DNA of 35,103 bases from Nitrosomonas sp. (GTDB taxonomy: Bacteria > Pseudomonadota > Gammaproteobacteria > Burkholderiales > Nitrosomonadaceae), in NCBI GenBank assembly GCA_017994575.1, contig JAGOKN010000024.1, forward strand, positions 1 through 35,103, in the 5' to 3' direction. Positions 1-9,100 of the stretch are shown in pieces. Within the stretch, counting starts at the first letter, position 1. Every line of letters starts with the position of its first letter. Position numbers and translations under genes: made by a program. The notes beneath the pieces are model-generated. The model was not told where the DNA came from. It made no database searches and saw nothing but the letters and a program-made list of their open reading frames with translations.

Positions 1-2
1 CC

Positions 3-104
3 GACACCCTCGATAAACTCCCCACCTGGCCTAACAGCCGGATCGATGAATTGCTGCCGTTCGCACCAGAGGCTATTGAAGCATTGTTGAAGGAATGTGG
101 GTAG
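3..104 (+). pseudogene. C-terminal end of an IS66-like transposase (TnpC-type), partial
   Basis: Frame 3 from the window edge reads 33 residues (beginning DTLDKLPTWPNSRIDELLPF) and stops at TAG 102-104. The 'LP-x-W/P-x-x-x-RIDELLP' pattern close to the C-terminus is what I remember of IS66-family TnpC proteins. It does not look like any part of an NRPS, while the sequence immediately after it (from about 115, frame 1) is clearly a condensation domain. I infer that an IS66-like element ends between about 105 and 118 and interrupts the NRPS gene. I could not identify the terminal inverted repeat or target duplication, because the other side lies outside the window. Confidence 0.5.
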
Positions 105-3100
105 GTGGTGGGGTTGGAGGGATACAGAACATCATCTGGTGGTGGTGATGCACCATATTATCTCGGACGCCTGGTCCAACCGCATCATTATCGATGAATT
201 TGCTGCACGCTACCGTGCTCAGGTGGAAGGATTGGAATTTTCGCTGCCGCCGCTGGCGATTCAATATGCGGATTATGCGTTATGGCAACGCAACTGGTTG
301 GAAGCGGGAGAAAAAGAACGGCAGCTCACCTACTGGCGCAGTCAACTGGGTGCAACGCATCCGGTATTGCAATTGCCCACCGATCACCTGCGCGCATCGA
401 CCGCTATTTACCGGGCGGCGCGGTATGATTTTGTATTGCCGGCTTCGCTGACGACTCGCCTGCAGCGTCAGGCACAGGATCGCGGAACCACGCTGTTTAT
501 GGCACTGCTGACCGGTTTTCAGGTACTGTTATATCGTTATACCGGGCAAAGCGATCTGCGCGTGGGCGTACCGATCGCCAATCGGCACCGGATTGAGATA
601 GAGGGTGTTGTTGGTTTATTCGTAAATACCCAAGTACTGTGCAGCCGCATCGACGGCCGCATGCCGCTGAGCGTTCTACTCGATCAAACCCGTGAAGCCG
701 CGCTGGGTGCGCAGACGTATCAGGATCTGCCGTTCGAGCAACTGGTGGAAGCGCTGCAACCGGAGCGCAGTCTGCACCAGAATCCGTTGTTTCAGGTCAT
801 GTTCAATCATCTGCGCGAGGACTATCGCGCATTGAGGCAATTGCCCGGACTGACGGTCGAAGAATATGAGCTTGGCGAACGCGGCGCGCAGTTTGAATTG
901 ACGCTGGATACCGTGGAGCGGCCGGATGGCAGGATAGACGCACGTTTCACCTACGCCGCCGAACTGTTTGAAGCAGACACGATCAAGCGGCTGAGCGAAC
1001 ACACTCTCAGGGTGCTGAAGCAACTGGCTGAAACCCCAGAAAGATGTCTGGGCGACATTACGCTATTGAGCGCAGCGGAATGGCAGCAACTAACAGGCTG
1101 GGGGGTGAACGAACGGCGCTACGCCAATACCAAGCCGGTACACCGCTTGATCGAACGGCAGGTCATAGAACGCCCTGACGCGACCGCACTTATTTTTGGT
1201 GATACGGAACTCAGTTATGCGCAACTGAATGGCCGTGTGAATCGGCTGGCGCACCAACTGATGGCGTTGGGAGTGAAACCCGAAAGCCGGGTGGGGATTG
1301 CCGTGGAACGCTCGATCGACATGGTGATTGGGTTGCTGGCGACGCTCAAGGCAGGCGGTGCATACGTGCCGCTGGATCCGGCGTATCCGCGGGAACGATT
1401 AAACCATATGGTGACAGACAGCGCGATTGAACTATTACTGACACAAAGCCATGTCAAGGAGCGGATTCCGCATGCTGAGGCGTGTCATGTTGTGGAACTG
1501 GATACGCTGGATTTGACGGACTGGCCGGACAATAATCCAGCGGTCAACCTGCACGGGGAGCACCTGGCTTATATCATCTATACCTCCGGCTCCACCGGAA
1601 AACCTAAGGGTGTGGGGGTGGCGCACGGGCCGTTGGCGATGCATGTGCAATCAATTGGTGAGCTTTACGGTATGACCGCGGCAGATCGTGAGCTGCAATT
1701 TGCCTCGATCAATTTTGATGGCGCACATGAACGTTGGCTGGTGCCATTAGCTTTTGGTGCCGCATTGATGCCGAGAGACAACGAATTATGGGCGGTTGAC
1801 CATACGGTTGCCGAGATAGCCAAACATCGCATTACGATTGCATGCTTTACTCCGGGTTATTTGCAGCAACTGGCGGAGTTTGCCGGCAGCGCTGGCAGGG
1901 ATTTGTCGATTCGCTCCTATACGGTAGGCGGTGAAGCAATGAGTCGCACCGGTTTTGATTTTGTGCAACAGACACTGCATCCACCGCGCATCATCAATGG
2001 CTACGGCCCTACCGAAACGGTGATCACCCCTCTGATTTTTAAAGCCTATCCCGGAACTCAGTTCGATTCGAGTTATCTGCCGATCGGTTCGCCGGTGGGT
2101 GACCGCGCTGCTTATATTGTGGATGCTGAGATGAATCCGGTTGCGCAGGGCGTAATCGGTGAGTTGTATCTTGGTGGCGTGGGGTTGGCGCGCGGTTATC
2201 TGAACCGGCCTGGTCTGACGGCAGAACGATTCGTGGCGGATCCGTTTGATGGAAACGGAGGGCGGCTCTATCGTACGGGAGATCTGGCGAGATGGCGGTC
2301 GGACGGACAGATTGACTATCTGGGGCGACTTGACCATCAGGTCAAGGTCAGAGGTTTTCGCATCGAACTGGGTGAAATCGAAACACAATTATTGTTACAG
2401 CCGGAAATTAGAGAAACGGTCGTGGTGGCGAAGGAAGGACCTAATGGTGCAAGGCTTGTGGCCTATATTGCACTACATGCGGAGAACGCGGTGGATACCG
2501 CTGAATTGCGCGGATCATTGGGGAAATACTTACCCGACTATATGATTCCATCGGCGATTGTGGTGTTGGAGAGTCTGCCGCTGAATGCGAATGGCAAGGT
2601 GGACCGCAAACTGTTGCCCGAACCGGAATTTGTTGGTATGGGTGGCTATGAAGCGCCGCAAGGAGCAGTGGAAGAACTATTGGCTACGATTTGGAAAGAG
2701 GTGTTGGGAATCGACCAAGTTGGACGCAATGATAATTTCTTCGAACTCGGGGGCGATTCCATTCTTAGCTTGCAGATTGTGACCAAAGCGCGCCGGGCAG
2801 GTTGGAAGATCACGCCGCGCCAATTGTTCGAACGGCAGACGGTTGCCGCGCTGGCAAGTATTGCCAAGCCGCTGGAGGAACTTGCTAAAACCATTCCTGC
2901 GCAGAGCGATTTAGTGGACATTACTGCGCCTATTCCCATGCTGCCGATTCAGCTTGATTTTTTTGCGCAAGCAATACCCCGGCGGGAACACTGGAATCAA
3001 GCGGTACTGTTGAAAAGTCGCCAGCCTTTACAGGCGGCGTGGCTGGATCAGGCATTAAAAGCTGTTGTGCAACATCATAGCGCATTACATTTCTGTTATA

Positions 3101-6100
3101 GCGAACAAACTCACGGGCAATGGCAGCAAATGGCCGCTGAATCCAGTATGCAGGCGGTGTTGTGGGTGCGACAGGCGACAGATGCTGAACAGTTATTGGC
3201 GCTCTGTAATGAAGCCCAGCGCAATCTGAATCTGCAGCAAGGATCGCTGGTACGCGCCATGCTGGTGGATATGGCGGATCAAACCCAGCGTTTGTTGCTG
3301 GTTGCCCATCATTTGGTGATTGACGGTGTTTCCTGGCGTATTCTGATAGAGGATCTGGAGATCGCCTATCAACAGGCGAAGAACCATGAAACTATTAACT
3401 TGCCCGAAGTAACTACCGGTTACTCAGTTTGGACTCAGCGGTTGCAACAGTATTCTGATAGCTATGCGGTCGAGTTTGCTTATTGGCAAAACCAGGTGAA
3501 TGTACCTGTTTCTCTTCCCTGCGACTTTCCGGAAGGTTCCAATAGTATTTCTAACCATACCCGCATCACTGCGAGGCTTGATCAAACGCAAACTCAGGCG
3601 CTGCTCAAAGACGCACCGGCTGCCTATCGCACGCAAGTCAATGATTTGCTGCTTGCCGCGCTAGGTAGCGTCTTGTGTCAATGGAGTGGGCATCAGAAGA
3701 TTCTGGTCGACCTTGAAGGCCATGGACGCGAAGACCTTTACCTTGATATCGATCTGTCCAGGACGATTGGGTGGTTTACTGCACTGTTTCCGGTAATCCT
3801 CGATTCATCGGGTGATTTACCGCAAAGAATCAAGCGTATTAAGGAGAGTTTGCGGCAAATGCCCAATAAAGGGCTGGGTTACGGTTTATTCAAATATTAC
3901 GGCACCGCGGCGCAACGGCAAATTATCCGCGGTCTCCCCAAAGCGCAAGTGGTGTTCAATTATCTAGGTCAGTTCGATAGCAGTTTCGAAGAACAAGCTC
4001 CCTGGATGTTGGCTGATGAAGCGATAGGTGATTTGATGGATCATGACGTGATACAGCAGCATGATCTTTCGATTAACAGCCATATCTACAATGGTGAACT
4101 GTGTTTGGAAATCAACTACAGTAAAGCGCGATATGCCAAAACAGCAATCGAAACATTTGTCGAGTCGTTACTGACTGAACTCAAAGCGATTATTGGTCAT
4201 TGCCGGCAGGGTGTTCGCGGGGTGACACCCTCTGATTTTCCTTTGGTTCAACTGACTCAGGGTGAGTTGGATGATTTGCCTATTCCTGTCGAGCAACTTG
4301 AGGATCTTTATCCGCTGTCGCCGATGCAAACCGGCATGCTGTTTCATAGTGTGTTTGATCGGAATGGTGGGATGTATCTCAATCAACTGAGTGCTGATAT
4401 TGAGCATTTATCGGTCGAACGGTTCAAAGCTGCCTGGCAGGCTGCGATCGACCGCCATGAGATATTACGGACCGGTTTCGTACAGGAAGGAAAAATACCG
4501 TTGCAATGGGTAGCGAAAGCGGCTGAATTACCTTTTATTGTGCATGATTGGCGCAATCAAAATACACATCCTTTGACATATCAGAGACGGGATTTGGATG
4601 CGCTCGCACAATCCGAACACACGTCGGGTATCGATCTGAGAAAACCACCGCTCGTTCGGATTGTCGTGGTACGCCTCACCGAAGAGAGATATCACGTCAT
4701 TATGACCATCCATCATCTGCTGTTGGATGGATGGAGTACTTCTCAATTGCTGGGTGAAGTATTGCGGCATTATGGTGGTGCGGCACTGCCATCGTCGCGC
4801 ACGCACTACCGGGATTTCATTGAATGGTTGCGCGATCGTGATCAGGAAGCATCAAAAATATATTGGCAGGAGCGGCTACGCCATACCACGGAATCTACCC
4901 GATTGGCCGACGTGGTTTCAGCGCCAACAATCAGTGGTGGAGGCTATAGAGAATTTATTCATCCACTCAATCGAACCTTGACCGATGATTTGGTCCATTT
5001 TTGCAAGCGCGAACACATTACGATCAATACCATAATACAAGCTGCGTGGGCTTTGCTACTCGGTCATTATACCGGTCAGCAAACGGTTACTTTTGGGGTG
5101 ACCGTGGCGGGTAGGCCGGCAGATTTGCCGGAAGCGGATCAGATGCTCGGGCTCTTCATCAATACCTTGCCAGTGAATATTGCACTGCAACCTGAACGGA
5201 CAATCGGTGCATGGCTACAGGATTTGCAAATACAAAACTTGGCTTCTCGCGAACATGAGCACACCCCGCTGTATGAAATTCAGCGTTGGACGGGGCAAAG
5301 CCGGCAGGGATTGTTTGATAGTATTTTAGTGTTTGAAAATTATCCCATTGATGAGGTATTCAAACAGCATACGCCGGGCGGACTGGCTTTTTCCGATGTC
5401 AAAGGCCGGGAAACCACCAATTATCCGATAACCGTATCGGTGGTGGAAACTATTGGATTAACCTTGCAATATGGGTATGCCTGCAAAGATTTTGCAGAAA
5501 CAACGGTCCGCTGTATCGCGGCGCAAGTTGAACAACTGCTGCGTGAAATTACGCGCAGCGAAGTCAAATGTTTAGGTGACATCACGCAATTAAGCGCAAC
5601 GGAATGGCAACAGCTACAAAACTGGGGAATTAACGAACGGCGCTATGCCAATACTGAGCCGGTGCATCGTGTGATTGAGCGGCAAGTGGGTGAGCATCCT
5701 GGCGCAACAGCGCTCATTTTTGGGGATACTGAACTTAGTTACGCGGAGTTGAACCGGCGGGTGAACCGGCTGGCACACCAATTGACTGCACTGGGAGTCA
5801 AACCGGAGAGCCGGGTGGGGATTGCAGTGGAACGCTCGATCGATATGGTGGTTGGGTTGCTGGCGGCGCTCAAGGCAGGTGCAGCGTATGTGCCATTGGA
5901 TCCGAACTATCCACGTGAGCGGTTGAATCACATGGTGACGGACAGTGCGATTGAATTGCTGCTGACGCAAAGCCCGCTACGCGAGCGGATTCCGCATGCT
6001 GCGACTTGTCATGTACTGGAGTTGGATACACTGGATCTGACGGGTTGGCCGGAGCACAACCCTGATGTGAGACTGCATGGTGAACATCTGGCTTATATCA

Positions 6101-9100
6101 TCTACACCTCTGGTTCTACCGGGAAACCTAAGGGTGTCGCGGTCGCTCATCATGCACTGGTTGAGCATGCCTACGTTGCTATTGATTTCTTTAAATTGCG
6201 CAGCGCAGATCGGATGTTGCAATTTTCCACCATTAACTTCGATGGTTTCATTGAACAGCTTTTCCCCCCTTTATGTGCAGGCGCAGCCATTGTGTTACGA
6301 GGTTCCCTGTTATGGGACAGTGAAACGTTCTACCGTGAATTGATCGATAAACGGATAACAGTTGCTGATCTCACCACAGCCTATTGGTTTTTGCTGGTAC
6401 AGGATTTTGCCAAACTGGGGCCGCGTAATTACGGTTTGTTGCGGCAAGTGCATGCCGGCGGTGAAGCCATGTCACCAGAAGGAATCAAAGCTTGGCAGCA
6501 AGCTGGTATGAGTGAAATTACCCTATTGAATACTTATGGACCGACAGAAGCGATTGTTACCGCTACGGTTGCTGATTGCGGTGGAAATTATTTGGATCAT
6601 GATTTGGAATTACCCCAAGTGACGATCGGAAAGCCGCTGCCGGCACGTTGTATTTACTTACTGGATGTCAACTTGGCGCCGGTGATGTCCGGAATTCCCG
6701 GCGAACTTTGCATTGGCGGGGAATTGCTCGCACGCGGCTATCTGAACCGACCAGGATTAACTGCGGAACGGTTTATCGCCGATCCTTTTGATGAAAAAGG
6801 AGGACGGCTTTACCGCACCGGCGATCTGGCGAAATGGCGTTCGGACGGGCAAATAGAATATCTGGGCCGTCTGGATCATCAGGTGAAGGTCAGGGGGTTT
6901 CGCATTGAACTCGGGGAAATAGAAACGCAGCTATTATTACAACCGGAAGTAAGGGAGGCGGTGGTCATTGCCAAGGAAGGATCCAACGGAGCGAGGCTGG
7001 TGGCTTATATCTCGCTACATGCAGGCAGTACGCTGGATACCACGGTGTTGCGTGAGTCAATAGCAAAAGCTTTGCCGGATTACATGATGCCATCGGCAAT
7101 TGTCGTTCTGGAGAGTCTGCCGCTGAACGCGAACGGCAAGGTGGATCGTAAATTGCTGCCCGAGCCGGAATTTATCAGTACGGATCTGTATGAAGCAGCG
7201 CAGGGCGAAGTGGAATCAGCATTAGTTGCGATCTGGGCGGAGGTACTTGGCATAAGTCGGATAGGGCGCAACGATAACTTCTTTGAACTGGGTGGAGACT
7301 CGATTCTCAGTTTGCAGATTGTCACCAAAGCGCGCCGGATGGGTTGGAAAATCACGCCGCGACAATTATTCGAGCAGCAGACGATTGCTGCACTGGCGCA
7401 GGTGACAGAAATCGTGTCGGAATCCGTGGTCGAGGAGCTTCGACCTGAAAATGCTTGTCTGGAAGATTATCTTGACGCTGGAATAATAGCGACGCTGTCA
7501 TTCGGAAATAGTGAGATTGAAGATATCTACCCCTTGTCGCCAACGCAGGAAGGGATGTTATTCCATACACTGGAAGCGCCGGGTACCGGACTGTATGTGA
7601 ATCAGATAAGCGTGGAAGTGGAAGGACTCGATGCAGAACGGCTGGCACATGCCTGGCAACAAATGATCATCCGGCATCCGGTATTGCGCACAGGATTTTT
7701 ATGGCAAGCGGGGCTTGTCCGCCCGCTGCAGATCGTATTTAAACATATCGAAGCGACTGTCATTCATCTGGATTGGCGAGGCAAGCATCATCTGGAAGCA
7801 TGCATTGTTGCTTATGCGGATGAAGAATTGCGGCGAGAGTTTGATTTTCTTAATCCTCCGATTCGGTTGAGTCTGATCCGGATAGACGAAAACCGCCATC
7901 AGTTGGTATGGACCAAGCACCACATACTGCTCGACGGTTGGGGTGATTCTATGCTGGTCAGTGATTGGTTGCGTTGCTATAACGGCGAAATGCTTGCGCA
8001 GCCAGGACCGGATTATAGTGTGTATGTGCGCTGGCTAGCAAAGCAAGATAAGCAGGTAGCCCAGCATTTCTGGCAAGCTGAGCTTGGTAACACGGAAGGT
8101 CCGACACGCTTGGCGGATTCAGTCAGTAAAGCAGTAAAAACAAACAACCGATCCGATTTTGCACAGATTTACACGCATTGGAGTTCTGACGAAACGCGTC
8201 GTTTGCAAATTTTTGCGCAGCAAATGCACATTACATTGAATACCTTCGTGCAAGCGGCATGGGCGCTGCTGTTACAACGCTACACAGGGAAACAGACGGT
8301 GATTTTTGGTGCCACCGTCGCGGGTCGGCCACCCAGTTTGCCAAAAGCTGATGAGATTCTGGGCTTGTTTATTAATACCATTCCTATTCCGGTTGAGCGG
8401 CGCAGTGACTTGACCGTCAGCGAATATTTAAGCGCGTTGCAGGCAACCAATGCCCGTTTGCGTGACTATGAGCATACATCGCTGGCAGATATCCAACGCT
8501 GGTCAGGTTTTTCCGGTCAACCCCTGTTTGACAGTATCGTCGTATTTGAGAATTTTCCCATCAATGCTGCATTGCGTAGCGATGAACACTATGGTCTGCG
8601 TTTTGGCGAGATAGCAGGTAAGGGGTTGACCGGTTATGCAATGGACTTGCAGGTGGTTGTGGGTGATACGTTGGAAATTGAGTATGCCTATGGGTGTAAC
8701 GATTTTACCGACGAATTTGTGATCAATCTGCGTAGCCAGATGGAAGGCCTGATGCGGGAAATGATGGCTTACCCGCAGCGCGTGGTTGGGGAACTGGGGT
8801 GGCTAGGAAAACAGCAGCTTGATCAGCTGTTTTTGCTGCGTGGACATACCGATTCGAGTGAGATTTTATCTCGTGCCTATCAGCCGGTTCATCATTTGAT
8901 CGAGCGTAATGCAGTCCATCAACCCGATGCCATTGCGTTGCTGATGGGTGAGCAAGAGATTTCCTATGCTGAGTTGAATGTACGCGCCAATAAACTTGCT
9001 CACCGATTGATTTCGCTGGGCGCTGGAGCGGAAACTCGTATCGGTGTTGCGATGGAGCGTTCTCTGGATATCATTGTGACATTGTTGGCGATTCTTAAAT

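Noticed and set aside
1786-2388. 200-codon ORF on the minus strand
   Set aside because: It lies wholly inside the A1 domain and its translation has no family features; it is a shadow of the NRPS frame.
1130-7440. Long direct repeats between about 1135-2880 and 5656-7440 as an assembly duplication
   Set aside because: The copies differ by scattered third-position changes and have different cores, so they are diverged paralogous modules and not an artefact.
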